A DNA stretch of 64,000 bases from Poteriospumella lacustris (taxonomy: Eukaryota; Sar; Chrysophyceae; Chromulinales; Dinobryaceae), in the NCBI GenBank assembly GCA_008000375.1, contig SMOI01000009.1, forward strand, positions 80,183 to 144,182. The letters run 5' to 3'. The notes below the pieces were generated by a model. It was not told the DNA's origin. It made no database searches and saw only the letters and a list, made by a program, of their open reading frames with translations. The number at the start of each line of letters is the position of its first letter. Positions within the stretch are counted from its first letter, which is position 1. The position numbers and the translations under genes were made by a program. Below are positions 1 through 11,943 of the stretch, one piece after another.

Positions 1-213
1 GACCGCCACGAACGCGACGAAGTTTCAGGCGACGAGCAACTTCCTCTCGCATCGACCGTCGAGAGGATGAGTCATTGGCCTTCTTACGCTCTTTTTTTTT
101 GCTGTTCGCTGTTCGTTCTCTCTGAAAGACGGAGAAGAACTACATCTGAAGGCAGATATTTCATTGTAGTGGCCAGTGGTGGACGGTGTGGAAGAGTCAA
201 CCCCAGAGGCAAC

Positions 214-3200
214 ATGAGGTATCTGATCAGCGGAGCACGTTCATCACATTGGCTACGCAATGTCATACGTGCACAACTCACGCAAGTTCCTAAGGTCCAT
301 ATTCCAGCTCTAACCTGTCAAACTGTCGCAAGGAGCTATTCGTCATCGACTATCGTTGGAAAAGATGGATACGAAGCGAAGATGAACATGACGTCGTTGC
401 CACCGCGAATGGTGCAGTCGTTGTTGATGGACGCGCTGGCTCAGAATGACCATGTCAAATCGATTGCGTTCATCAATCAGGCGGCTTCGTTGGGCAAAGA
501 AGGGTCGTACATTTTGGAAGAGGCGCTGACGAAGGCGATGCAGTTCGGCAACAGCCGCGTCGTCCATCAAGTCTTGACCGTCTGTCACAAACACGGCGAC
601 ATTCACTTGTCTACACCGTTGTTGTCCACGGCGGCGGCCATGGCGGCGGATGGGATGCAATGGGAAACACTCAACCTGGCGATGTCGCTGTTGCTGGGCC
701 GCAAGACGACCGCGATTCCCAGTCGCATGCTGCAGAATCTGCTCGGTGGCTTGATGGCGTCCAGCAATGGTCACAAACAAGTCTTCGAGTTGTTACACGC
801 CATTATGAACCACGGACGTGAAGACGTCATGAACGGCATCACCTTTGTCAATGTACGTTGCGGCGACAGCGATACGCTGGCGTTGCACCGCGTAGCATTT
901 AGAACGTTGCTTGGTTGACGCCTCCTGTGTGTTCCTGTTCCTGTTGCTGTTGACACGTAGGTCCAAGTGTATGCGCTGTCGTTGGGGGCGATGCCCGACA
1001 CGTATTTGAAGGACGCCCATCTGCCGAAATCGATGATCTCGGCGATGGAGCGGTGGCTGAGCCGCTGCCGTGACGACGGCGTCGTCTCCGCGGAGATCGC
1101 CAATTTCATTCTCGCGTATTCGTTGCGCGCGGATTTGTACACGTTGGCCGGAGAATTTGCGAAGAAAGCCCTGGTCGCTGCGCGCAATCAATACGCACAC
1201 AGCTGTTCGTTCTCCGCCGATCGGACGTTTTCGCTGCAAAGCTGGGCGAACGACCACCCGTTGTCGCTGTTCCGCGGCTTCACGACGACGTTGGAGGCCC
1301 GTGTCCGTGTCTTGGAGAGCCACCCCCTGTACGCGGCGGAGGGCTCGCCCGTGTATCCGGTCGTGATCTTCGACCTGTTGCAGCAGGCGTTTCTCTTGTT
1401 CAAAGACGCGGCGGAGGGCAAAATGGGCGCGTTGGACGCGTCCGACTTCTACACGGCGTATTGGCAGCTGGAATACATGGCGCGGGGTGCCTCGTGGACG
1501 TTGCCGATCACCGCGACGAAGTTGATTCCGCCAGCGAAGTTCACCCGCGCGAACGAGTCGATCCACGACCTCTACAACCAACTGGTGTCGTTTCTGCGGC
1601 GCGGCGACGCCTCCGTCGCCATTCGGTAAGTGACTGTGACCTCCCACACTCCCCCCACATACACCACCCTCATTGGCTGGCTTCTTTACGTGTAGCACGG
1701 AGAGCGGATACGCGCGGCGCATTCTCCGCTACTTGTGCGACGAACTGAAGCTGCAGCACTCGTTCACTGGCGCCCACCGCGACCGCGACAGTTACAGCCA
1801 CAGCGGCAGCGACGGCAGCGGGCCCGACGACCGCGTCCAGACGATCACCGTGACGAAGACGGTCGACTCGCTGCAGCACCCGGACGTCCTCGCCGACGTC
1901 TTCAACGACAACTTCGACGAAGACTTCGCCCAGCGGCGGCAGCGCATGCCGGCGACGTTCCGCCTCGTGCCGCGTCTGGCCGACATCATCCGCCGCGAGC
2001 TGCAGCCACAACTGCAGACGGTACGACGCGACGACATCGACGCTGCCGCCACCGCCGCCACCGCCACCGACAGCGGTGACGCACGACCCGCAGCGAGTGT
2101 CGCCTTCAGTGGCACGTCGTCGTTGTACCGGGAGAACTACCGCCTCGTGAGTCGCCCGTTGTTCTGGGACGAGGCAGCCACCGCGTTGCGGGCCATGCCC
2201 GAGGACATTTTCTACACGACGCTGCAGCGCGTGATGCACTCGACGATGTACAGTCCGTCGGTGGCCTGGCTGCTCTTCTGGACCGACATCGCCCGCGAAC
2301 GCGGCCTGCCGCTGCCGGCGACCTTCCCCAACGCCGCGTTGCGCCTCTGTGAACGTTCCCGGGACGTCTACGGGCTGTTGGAGATCATTCGCGTCGTCAA
2401 CGAGGACCGTGCGCGGTACTTCTCTTCGCCCGCCTTCCGAGAGAAAGCCGATCGCTGGCGCCGCCTCGACGCCGACCTCGCCACCGCCGCCGCCGCCACT
2501 GCGACACCGACCACTGCGGTGGACGCGCCGCCACACTTTCCGCTGGGCTTCTCGTCGAACCAGTGGACGTACATCCTCACCATCGCCGCCAAATCGGCGA
2601 AGTTCGTCAAATCGCCCGAGGCGCTCTACGGCGCGATGACCGAGGTAACCCCCGCTCACCGCCCACCCCCCCCCGCTTACCCCTTTTAACGCTGTGCTGT
2701 GCTGTGCTGTGCTGTGCTGTGCTGTGCTGTGCTGTGCTGTGCTGTGCTGTGCTGTGCTGTGCTGTGCTGTGTAGATCCTCACGCTGCAGTCGCAGGCCCA
2801 GCGCAAGGCGATGTCGCGGTCGGGCGCCAAGTCGCTCGTACAAATCTTCAGCGTGAAAGTGCAGCGTGACTCGCCCGTCGTGACAATGCTGGTACAGCGC
2901 CTGCTGGACAACGAGAACATCTTCGACGATCGCCACGGCGACGCCGGTCGCCAGGCCAAAGCGACGCCCGCGTCGTCCTCGTCGCCCTCGTCGTCCGCAG
3001 CCGCGGCGCCGTCGTCCTCGTCGCCGTCGTCCTCGTCGCCGTCGTCCTCGTCGCCGGCGGTGGCGGCGGGTCTGGTGGACATGACCGAGGTGGTGGCGCT
3101 GTCGAACTACCTGTTGTACCGCAGCAAACAGGTCGCACAGGCCATCGCGCGGCCATATTTCTTGGGCAATTTGCTGCGTATGCGCACGCCCATCTTCAAA

Positions 3201-3556
3201 CAAATCGATTTCTTGCGGGTGCACGAGCGAGACATCCCACGGGTAAGAGGGACACACCGTTGTCGTTGTCGCTGTGCTGTGTCCTGCCTGTGTACTGACT
3301 CGACCTGTGTGTGTTTGCAGTTGCTGGGCGGCTTCTTGGCCTCGTCGGTGCCCGTCGCGAAGAAACGAGCGAAGTTCAACTCGCGTATTTGGCCGCACAT
3401 CGACCAGCCGGAGGGCCGCCGTGCGCTGTGCGCCTTTGTCGACGAACACCTGGCCGCGGCCTTCGCCGAGGAGCCGTTGTCCATCGAGCGTCGTCGCCCA
3501 CGTCGCTTGGCGACCAACAGCGACGACGACGAAGACGAAGACGACGACGACAGCGT

Positions 3557-3591
<35 letters not shown>

Positions 3592-3791
3592 TCGACGCCG
3601 TGGCAGAGGCCGCGCTGCAGCAGCTGCAGGACTTCCTGTACCAGAGCCGCATGGCGGTGTTCACGGCGTATCTCGTCGCCTTCCACGATCAAGACCACGA
3701 GGCCGCCTGTCGCCTGATGATGCGGGTGGTGCACCGCGAGCGACAGTTGCGGCACCTCTTCGACGTGGCGCAGAAGGCCGCCGAGGCGTGA
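214..3791 (+). CDS. large mitochondrial-presequence protein of unknown function (about 1,063 aa, 5 exons)
   Basis: Exons 214-852, 961-1625, 1696-2644, 2775-3242 and 3321-3791 join in frame with GT-AG introns. I chose the ATG at 214 over the one at 67 because the residues after it look like a mitochondrial targeting peptide: Arg-rich, no acidic residues, and an RSYSSS stretch near residue 45. The body is mostly helical, with repeated 'LL..A...' helical pairs reminiscent of PPR/alpha-solenoid proteins, but I cannot assign a family. The C-terminal part has low-complexity Ser/Pro (about 2970-3060) and Asp/Ser (about 3520-3600) runs built from CGTCCT and GACGAC repeats. Intron 3 is largely a (GCTGT)16 array. 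A mitochondrial RNA-metabolism role is only a guess. It converges with the CFAP97-like gene downstream. Confidence 0.72.
2691..2770. repeat. (GCTGT)16 pentanucleotide microsatellite inside intron 3
   Basis: Sixteen uninterrupted copies of GCTGT fill the 3' half of the 2645-2774 intron and run straight into the GTAG acceptor. A poly-C run lies just upstream. There is no conventional polypyrimidine tract, so the T/G-rich array may serve as one (inference). Confidence 0.97.
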
Positions 3792-4400
3792 GCCCTGTGC
3801 GTACTGCGTCATGTGTGTGTGTATGTGTGTGTGTGTGTGGGTGGGTGCGGTCGTTTCGTGTGTTAGAGCTATAGAGCCCATTCGTTCGTCTCTTCGACTT
3901 GCTCATCATTCTCGTGGGAAGGGGCAAAGGCCTTAACTATGTGTGTGAGTGTTTGTGCGAGTGACTGAATGTGTCACGACCTGGAGCAGGCAAGGTAGAG
4001 CAGGCAGAGCACACATACGTAAACTCACGTGCAGGTGGCCTTTCATCGCCCGTTTGGTCACGATCACGATCATCGTGATCGTGTGGGGTGCTGACTGACG
4101 CACACACGGAATGCACGGCTCTCCATAGCATTTCCTACTTGTATTGTGGCGCTGTCGTTCATGAGAAGGAGAATGAACCGATGTCCACTCAAAGAGGCTT
4201 GGCGAAAGCACTTTAGGTGGGGGGGGGGGGAGGGGGCGTTTCATACTTAAGACAGAAAACTGACACCGCCAGAGCTGCACCCGCCCATCAAAACACTGGG
4301 GACGGGGACACCACCGCACACGGCAACGAGAGAAAGAGGCTATAATACAAGGAGAAGACGAACGCATCGCATCGCATCGCGTGGCGTAGCGTAGCGTCGC
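3792..4400. other. 609-bp spacer between convergent genes, with GT repeats, a palindrome and a poly-G run
   Basis: This holds the 3' flanks of the converging genes. Visible features are a GTGT-rich stretch at 3810-3845, a perfect 25-nt palindrome at 4059-4083, a poly-G run near 4217-4232, and GCATC/GCGTA short tandem repeats at about 4363-4398 just past the stop codon of the minus-strand gene. I see no gene. Confidence 0.7.
4059..4083. repeat. perfect palindrome, 12-bp arms, 1-nt loop
   Basis: CACGATCACGAT and ATCGTGATCGTG flank a single C. It lies between two convergent stop codons, so it would sit in or after both 3' UTRs. Confidence 0.9.
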
Positions 4401-5314
4401 TCAGTAGGTCGCGGCGGCGTTGTGGTTCAGTTCGAAGATGGCGCCGGGTGGCGGTCGTCGTGCCCCGCCTGCCACCGGTTGCGCGGTCTGTGCGTGCTGT
4501 GGCAACGAGTCCATCGACATGTGCATTTCACCGACGTGCAGCGAGGAGGACGCCCCGTGGAGCGCCCCGCTGCTGTGCGTGTGGGTCAACTGCTGCGTCT
4601 TTTTGCTGGCGATGACCTCGCGGCGGAAGTCGGTCACCGAGCGAATGCCCCCGCCCGCCGTCTGCGACTGACTCAACATGTCCAAACTGGAGCCTCGCAA
4701 GAGGTTGCCTCGTTGGGCCGTGTACAACGAAGCATTGAATAACTCGCCCGTTTCATCGCCGGTCGTGCCCCGTAGCCGCAGCGGCGACGTCGCGTGGAGA
4801 TCCTTCGGCAACGACAGCGGCTTCATTTGCCGCCGACGAAGGTTTTTCTCTGCTTTCAAGTGGTGTTCGAAGTCCTTCTCGAGTTTCGTCTTGTTGATGA
4901 CGGACGGGACGTTCTTGAGACGCTGCATCAACAGTCTGTTTTCGAAGTTGATCGAGTCGACGGTGCGTCGTCGCACGGGCTCGTTCAGACTGGGCAGCTT
5001 CACGTGCCTGGGCTGTGCACGCTTCTCATTCATGATGCCTGTCATAATCTCCATCAGTTTCGCGTTCTCCTTGGCAACGGCTTGTTGACGGTCCTCGATC
5101 AGCTGCATTTTCTTCGGCCGCAGTGCGAGGTGCTTCAGGCCGAGCGATTCGGGCCGAGAGGTGCTACGCGTAGAAACAACGTTCAGTTAACAAGGGGAAA
5201 GAGAAGTAGGAGAGAGGATACAGGGACGTACTCCAACGTGGCGGTAATGTTACGGATTCGGTTGATGTGCGCCTGGTGCTGCTCGAGCTCGCGCTGGAAC
5301 TTGACGATTTCCAT
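4401..5314 (-). CDS. CFAP97/Hemingway-family flagellar protein (281 aa, 2 exons)
   Basis: Exon 1 is 5232-5314 and exon 2 is 4401-5163; the 68-bp intron (5164-5231) joins ..TTL-GA|C.. in frame. The central block (ENRLLMQRLKNV, then a Lys-rich KLEKDFEHHLKAEKNL) matches the pattern of the Hmw/CFAP97 domain, where a conserved N-x-x-L-x-x-R-L is followed by K-W-E-K-D-W-x-x-H. Members of this family (fly Hemingway, vertebrate CFAP97 and CFAP97D) are needed for motile cilia and sperm flagella. The C-terminal 100 residues are Ser/Thr/His-rich and look disordered. Presence of this gene implies the organism makes a flagellum at some stage. Assignment rests on the short motif only. Confidence 0.78.
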
Positions 5315-5894
5315 GTTGAATCACGTTGAGCCGTCGAATAAAATCGCACAATAACGAGGAAGTAAAGGACAAAAATACGGTGGGGAAATGCACCTATCAA
5401 TATAATTCAAAGAGCCGGTTACTAGCGAGACGGTAATGACGGTTCGCTCCTGATGCTCGGACGAATCACAGAACCTCAAACACCACGAAATCAGACGAAA
5501 CAATGGGACAAAAAAAACAGCCCAAGTCAATCACACCCAAGCCTTTATTCGTGGGGAAATCGTTGTCAAAAGACCAGCGCGGTCAATTTTTTAGCGATCG
5601 ATGACCAGTTGCCACTCCAACGACGGATCGTCAGCAGGCGGCTGCTGTGCCTGTGTCATTGTTGAAACGGCGAAACGGTCCGCGGCTGGCGTCATCTGGT
5701 GTCATCTGGGTGTCTGGGGATAGTGGGTTGTCGTTGGGATCATCGCGTCGATCGACTTCGGTGCTCAAATGGGGTCGCTCGCTGTCCAAAACCACGTGGA
5801 AAAGCACCTGTTATCTTCGGTGACATGATGATGCAGGCATAGTATGCACATGAAATATACAGATTTATCGGTGGTCGTGACATGACGTTGGAAA
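5315..5894. other. 580-bp divergent intergenic region
   Basis: This lies between the CFAP97-like start (minus) and the WW-protein start (plus), so it should hold both promoters. Short ORFs here have no coding character. I see no TATA box I would trust and no RNA gene. Confidence 0.6.
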
Positions 5895-8800
5895 ATGAAC
5901 AGCGAAGGTGACGATTTCGAGGGAACTGCGCATGGTGGTGGCCACGGTAAGCCCACTCTGTGTTGCATAGTTTGAACTGCTCTATGTGCTGGTTACTGAT
6001 GGAATGTGTTTTACGACCGCGAAATAGAAATGGAAGGAGGGCTTATGCCGCCTCCTTGGGAACGGCATTTGAGTGAGGACGACGAGCAGTTCTATTACTA
6101 CAACCCCGAAACGGGCGAATGTCTGTGGGAAACAGATCTTCTGGAGTTTCTGGCCGACGACGAGTTTCAGAATTCAAATGACGACGATGCCCACGGCAGT
6201 GGCGAAGACGTGGGGCGAGAAGCGGTGGACTACGACGACTACGACAATGGCCACGTCGAACCGCGCGACGAACGATACGATCCCATCGACGACGAAGACG
6301 CTCCTCCTCCCCCGCCACCCGACGAGGATATCGATGGACTGGATTTGATGGCCTTGGCGAACATGAACGTCGCCGGCAGCCAGGCCTCCACGAGTGTCTA
6401 CGACGGGATCAGCGACTCGTCGCTGTCGGTGGTCGAACGCTCCAAACTCACCATGCGCGCGAAGCAGCAGAAGATCAATTCTTTCCAACAGTCACGCGAA
6501 CGCGAGCAGTTACGTGCCCAAACGGCCATCCCTGTGACCACGCGGAAAGCGCAGTCGATGCAGCGGTCGGTCGAGGACATGTTGCAGTGGGAGGAGGAGC
6601 GACGGCAGCGGCTCCATCGCACCAAGGCCACGCTACGTGCACAAGAAGACGCCGAAGTGACCGGGCGACCAATGTTGACGAAGAAGGCGGAGGAAGTGTC
6701 GAAGCGGTGGCGAGAAGGAGGCCACGGGGACGACGGCCAGTCGCTGGCGGCGGACGGACAGGCCAGCGTCGTCTCCTCCGCGCGCTCGGTGCAAGACCGC
6801 CTCTACGAATACGACGAGCGCAAGAAAGAGAAAATAGAGCGGATCCAGGCCGAACGTGACGCGGCGATCCGCTCGTCGGCGATTCCGAGGATCAACCCCA
6901 TGTCCAACAAGATCCTCGAGCGCAAAGGCGGCAGCTACTACGGGGGTGAGGCCGCCTCCGTCGCGGGCACCTCGCTCGGCGGCGAGTCGCACGTCTCGGA
7001 GCGACTGTATGCCCTCGCGCAATTGAAGCAACAACAGTCGGAATCGATGCCCAGCGATGCGATGGGGCCGGGCAGTTTCTTGGCGCAGGGCCGGCTCACG
7101 CAGCACGACCCGTCGACGGGCCAACGGTACTTCGAGCCGCGGCTCAACCCCGTGTCCGAGGCGATCGCCACCCGGCGGCGACAACAGCTGCGCCATTTGA
7201 AAATCGAAGACGTGCTACACGCGCAGGGCGAACAATACCGACAGAAACTGGCGGAGAAAGGGCAACGGCGGTGGCTGCAGGAAGAGCAGAAGCGCAAAAC
7301 CTCCAAAGTCAACGCGCTGAGCGCCAAAATCGTCGAGGACAAATACATCGTCTCGGGCGAAACCACCCAAGATCGCTTGGCCCGTGGGATTGGCACCGTA
7401 CGTCGCCGTGTGCTCGACACGATCGATCAACCGACGTTCCAACCGAAGATCTCCGAGTCGAGCCTCGAGATCCTCGCCTCGTCGGGCTATCGCCACTTGT
7501 ACTTCCAACAGCAACAGCAGCAGGAGGCGGAAGCAGAAGCCGAACGACGACAGCGATGGCATGCGGCACAAGAACTGAGTTTTGGAGGAGGCCATGGCTA
7601 CGACTATGGCGACGCGGGTGGCGGGGCGGTGATGGTGGAGGCCGGGCAAGTGACGTTGGACCCGCGTGTCTCGACGGCCGGTGGCGGCGGTGGTGGTAAT
7701 AGCAGCGGCGGCAGTGCGAGTGGGGCTGCTGCGGGGCAACCCGGCAATGCCGTCTACCAACGATCACGGCTCTGGGAACAACAACGACAGCGGCGCTTGG
7801 AACGCGACCGTCACGAGGCCGAGCGTCGAGAACGCGAAATTTGTTCGTTTCGCCCGAAGGTGAGCGCCGCCTCAGCGCAACTGGCGGCGAAGGGAGACAT
7901 CGCGACCCGGCACCAACGATGGCAACAGGAGCGGGACGCGCGGCTGCAATCGGAGCGCCAGCGACAGTCCGTCGACGAAGTGAAAGACTGCACCTTCGTC
8001 CCGCGTGTGCCGGTGCCACCGAAGTCGGTGGCGCAGAAAGTGGCGGCGACACGCGTGCCACTCGTGGCACCGTCGTCGCCATCGCGGTCGGTGGAGAGCA
8101 GTTCCGGTCACAGTGGCGGCCTCAGCGGACATGGCAGCAACCACAGTCAGGGCCACGTGTCGCAGCTGTCGCAGCCACACTTCGGCTTCGAAGACTTCGC
8201 TACGCCGTTCACCGCCTTCCTGCCGAAGTCTCCGACGGCGGCTGGACACAAGGCGACGGTCGCGGCCTCCTCTTCCTCCTCGACGCAGTCCCAGTCCCAG
8301 TCGTCGGTGTCGGCTGCGGCTGCGGCTTCGGCTGCAGGTGGTGTGCGGTTTCGGACCAAATCGGCGTCGGAACTGCTGGCGATCAAGGCGCAAGCGAATC
8401 TGGCGTCGCACTCGGAGGACGCCCAGCGGGATGCGGAACACGGGGTATACTCCGCACCACCGACGGCGACCCACCGCAGCAGCCAAGGCCAAGGCCAAGG
8501 GCAGCCGCCAGCGTCCGTCGCGTCGCATTTCTCCTTCGCCGAATTCCCGCCCTCGCAGCTTCGATACGGCGCTTCTCACCATCCGCCTGTCGCGCCACCC
8601 GCCTCTGCCCCGTTGACCGCGGCGCAGCAGCATTGGCAGCAGTACTATCCGCAAAACGCTCAGCTTCGAGAACTCGACGACGACGATGGCCACGGTGCAC
8701 TCGACTACGCCGCGGACATGACGTCGCTGGAGCAGCTCGCGCAGCTGTCGCTTCGACAAGAGCGACAGCAGTTCCAGCAGCAGCAGTTCCAGCAGCAGCA

Positions 8801-8945
8801 GCATCAGCATCAGCAACAGCAACAGCCAGTGTCGTACGGCTACAACCCGCGGTCGCATCAACAACGGCCACCGCCGCATATGATGTACCACCACGAACAC
8901 GACGACGCCCACAGCGCGGCGTTTGACCCCGAAGACATGTTGTAG
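5895..8945 (+). CDS. WW-domain, low-complexity repeat protein (989 aa, 2 exons)
   Basis: Exon 1 (5895-5946) encodes MNSEGDDFEGTAHGGGH; an 81-bp intron (5947-6027) joins it to exon 2 (6028-8945). A WW domain follows at about residues 23-53 (PPPWERHL, an aromatic YYYNPETGE core, then LWETD), though the final WW proline is replaced. The middle carries at least five degenerate repeats of the form 'x-R-L-Y/W-(10-25 basic/Gln residues)-F-x-P-K/R-I/V', for example TFQPKISESS, SFRPKVSAAS and TFVPRVPVPP. Such repeats occur in long protist proteins of unknown function. The C-terminus is Ser-, Ala- and Gln-rich, with (CAG/CAA)n runs near 8765-8830. WW domains bind proline-rich ligands; the role here is unknown. 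Confidence 0.85.
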
Positions 8946-9396
8946 TCGACTACCTACGCCGGTGTCTTCAGTCGCCTTGTAAATAACCAGAAACAACTGC
9001 CCCATGTAGTCATATCGAGCAGCTACCGTACAGTTCATAATAATCGACGGATTCGCATACCACACCGCCCTTTCGGTGATGATCGTCGTTTGGATACTCT
9101 CGTGCCCAGATCCCAGACACTCCCAGACATCTTGTTTTTCAGTGCGCCGCTTCTTGTTTTTCATGTCTGCATGTCCTTCTTCAAGACGACGACGACGACG
9201 ACTGCGACGTTGAGCTTCCTCCTCGTCGGTGGTCCTGTCTCTCTCTCTGCCTTTCGCTGCTTCGCATCCTCATGAAAAGGCGGTGTTTTTGCTTCCTTTG
9301 TTTGATCTTATTTTACTTGTCTTGGACCGTAGTTTATGCAAACATCACAAACAAACACGAAGTGACCTTTACTCGAGCATATTTAAAATCGGAAAC
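8946..9396. other. 451-bp intergenic region
   Basis: This is the 3' flank of the WW gene and the promoter side of the DUF599 gene. It contains a short (ACG)n run near 9186-9202. An open frame runs into the DUF599 start from 9229 but has no ATG that improves the protein. Confidence 0.5.
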
Positions 9397-10243
9397 ATGG
9401 TTGACTTTGAGGACCGTAACCTTGCCTATGGAGCCATTGCGGGCTCGCTGTTTCTCCTCATCACTTATCACATCATTATGTACTCGGCAGTACTGACTGG
9501 ACGGGGTAAATCGACGCAGTTGTCTCAGAATATTCGCAACTCCGTGGGTTGGGTAATGAAGCATCGTGAGAAGAGCGACGCCCCTTCGGTTACTTTAGCC
9601 ATTCAGACCTTCCGCAACACGATTTTGGTCGCTGTCTTCGTCGGAGGCAATGCATTCTCACAAGCATTTAACTTTGCGGACGGATATCAGACTTCGGTTG
9701 GCAATCCCATTGAACAAGCACGATACATCGTCTTGGCTGCGCTCTTGTTTGGCAGCTTTCTGTCGTGGGCGTGTGTCATCCGATTCATTGCTCATTTGGG
9801 TTACCTCATCGGGACACTCAGTCACAATGTTCCTCCACCAACAAGTCCCGTCCCTGTGGCCACACCCACTGCAGTGGTGGATGGCACAGGCGAAGAAGCA
9901 GGAAAGGCCGAATCAACGGCGCCGCAGAAACCCGCCAAGCAAATCGATGATCCGCACACCGCCGCTGTGAAGGAATGTATTCGAATTATGAGTCTGAACA
10001 TGATTTTCTTCAGGTAATGAGTGTTCATGGCCGTCTTCTCATTGACTGTTCTCATTGACTGTGTATTTCCATAGCTTGGGGTTCCGATTCCTCTTCATGG
10101 CCTTGCCATTCGCGTTTCTCTCGATGGGAGGAGCAGGATTGATCATAGCCACAGCTGTGATGCTGGTTTTTCTTGTCTTCTACGACTACGGTTACCACAT
10201 GGTCACCATTTCTGAAGTGGATCTGGCTGAACTGAAGCTGTAG
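9397..10243 (+). CDS. DUF599-family membrane protein (261 aa, 2 exons)
   Basis: Exons 9397-10013 and 10075-10243 are joined by a 61-bp intron that splits an AGC codon (FF-S-LGFRF). The layout matches DUF599 (Pfam PF04654): an N-terminal hydrophobic helix with a YHI motif, a GRGK loop, W-V-M near residue 50, a conserved R-N-T helix (about residues 70-90), another TM segment near 110-135, and a C-terminal pair of TM helices with the LGFRFLFMALPF motif. About four TM segments are predicted. A Pro/Ala-rich insert (about 145-180) precedes the last conserved block. The function of DUF599 proteins is unknown in plants and bacteria alike. Confidence 0.85.
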
Positions 10244-10634
10244 CCCCGTCGGTTAGGCTGTCACGGCTTTATGACTGGACTCCGCAGCTTCTGTCTGATC
10301 TGCTCTGGTTGTTGTTGATTGTTTTTTCTCTTTGAGGCCAATTCTTTGCTTATGTTTCGTTCGACGAACGTCCAATGTTGATGCCCACGCCTGGCCCTTC
10401 CTCACCCCATAGACTACACACCTATCTTCGCTTCATTCTACGTCCAATAACTGTTCTGTTTATGTCGCAACTTGTCGTAAATCTAATCAAATCTGTAATC
10501 GCCCACTTCGGTTACAAAGCGTTGCTCGCCCACAAGACGAAATATACGATCGATACCGTTGTGAACACAAGTGCCACAAACCTAAATCTACAATAGACAC
10601 CTGCTGGGTGTGGCTGTTCCCCTCACTTCCCTGT
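10244..10634. other. 391-bp spacer between convergent stop codons
   Basis: It contains the two 3' UTRs. A 73-residue ORF here (10375-10596) has no recognisable feature. Confidence 0.5.
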
Positions 10635-11657
10635 CTACTGAGGACCATACGGTGCCGTATCCTCAGAGTACTTGCCTTTAACTACGTTGATCTCATAGGA
10701 CACACCGTCGCCAGAGAGCGTGCGCAGCGAGAACTGTTCGCCGCTGCGGCCAGAGAGGCGAGTACAAGAAATGCCTTTGAACGTCAGTTCCGTTTCCGCC
10801 TTGCACACCGCAGGTGCAGTTTGAGAGGCGCACACATAGGCGTGGCCCTCTCCAACCACTCGAACATCTCCGGTGTTCACATCCAACAGCAGCGCCGTTG
10901 TTTCATCAATACCCACCGCCCGAACTTCCTTCACTTGATCATCGGCCATGATTCTGCCCATAAAGGACACCATACGACCCATGCGATCACGGACAGAAAA
11001 GTGAGTATCCGTGATGAAATTTTCCAAATAAGGAATGTGAAGAAAGTCGCTTTGCAAAGTGACGTAGATGTTGTAAGGGTTCTCCAAACTTTCGTCGCTG
11101 TATGCTGAGCCCGTCTCCGCCGAATAAATCCAGTTGCCCTGGATTGCCAAGCCCGCAGACGTTCCACCGATGGTGGTATTCACCAATTTGGCTTGAATGA
11201 TATCCTCCACGGGAGTGCCCTTCCAATACTTCAGATACAGCGATTGATCACCTCCAGCGAAGAAAATCGCCTCCGCGTTGCGAAGCTTTTCTTGCACGAC
11301 GGGGTCGTAGGCGGCGTCACGGTCCTTGAACAAAATCGTGGAAATAGAGTTCAACGGTTGATTAATGGCCTTGGCATATTCCATAATTTCATAGTTGTAG
11401 TCATCCTTTCCGGACGCGCGCAGCACGACGAAGTCACCCTGCTTCGCATGCGAAATCATGAATTCGAAGGCGGGAACGCAATCGCGACCACCACCAATTA
11501 GCGCAGATCCTGGTAGGGTTCCTGCGACAGACACATCGGATGGATTTTCCGGAAGAGTCCAAACGGTGAAATGCTCGTTGTCAATGGCAGGATCGGCCGC
11601 GTGAACCACCGACACGAACGCACACAAAATGGCGAAGGCAAGCGCACAAAAATACAT
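10635..11657 (-). CDS. secreted cyanophycinase-like serine peptidase, family S51 (340 aa)
   Basis: Single exon. Residues 1-20 form a signal peptide (hydrophobic core, ..VVHA|AD). The S51 fold is recognisable: an IGGGRDC glycine-rich strand, FFAGGDQ, the nucleophile elbow GGTSAGLA with the catalytic Ser, and the downstream DTHFSVRDRMGRM block, which carries the His and the R-D-R-x-G-R signature typical of cyanophycinases. Bacterial cyanophycinase hydrolyses cyanophycin (poly-Asp/Arg) to beta-Asp-Arg; related S51 peptidases cleave Asp dipeptides. No cyanophycin synthetase is visible nearby, so an external or vacuolar substrate is more likely than endogenous polymer. It shares a 286-bp divergent upstream region with the FKBP gene. 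Confidence 0.88.
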   Translation of the reverse strand: MYFCALAFAILCAFVSVVHAADPAIDNEHFTVWTLPENPSDVSVAGTLPGSALIGGGRDCVPAFEFMISHAKQGDFVVLRASGKDDYNYEIMEYAKAINQPLNSISTILFKDRDAAYDPVVQEKLRNAEAIFFAGGDQSLYLKYWKGTPVEDIIQAKLVNTTIGGTSAGLAIQGNWIYSAETGSAYSDESLENPYNIYVTLQSDFLHIPYLENFITDTHFSVRDRMGRMVSFMGRIMADDQVKEVRAVGIDETTALLLDVNTGDVRVVGEGHAYVCASQTAPAVCKAETELTFKGISCTRLSGRSGEQFSLRTLSGDGVSYEINVVKGKYSEDTAPYGPQ

Positions 11658-11943
11658 TTTCTCAGACCCAAGCCTTTCTACCCCTCAACAAAATGTGGTT
11701 GTGATAAAACGAAGGCAGCTGCGATCTATACTCGTTATCTATTATCACACTTGAAGATGGCCGACCGACCACTGCGACCACCTCCACTTGGAACGTCTTC
11801 TTTGGACTTTAAAGGAAAGTGTGACGTTTAAGTAAGGCTACAACCCTCAGATTGAAACGTCTTCGGCGTCGAACCATGATGATGACTGTCCCACCAACAC
11901 CAAGTAATACAATCAGAATACTTTGGCTTGTTCTGATTTGTTG

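Noticed and set aside
67-213. N-terminal extension of the first gene to the ATG at 67
   Set aside because: It would bury an evident mitochondrial presequence that starts at 214 behind 49 residues of unlikely composition.
9229-9396. Upstream start for the DUF599 gene
   Set aside because: The frame is open but contains no ATG that precedes conserved sequence; MVDFEDRN at 9397 is the family-like start.
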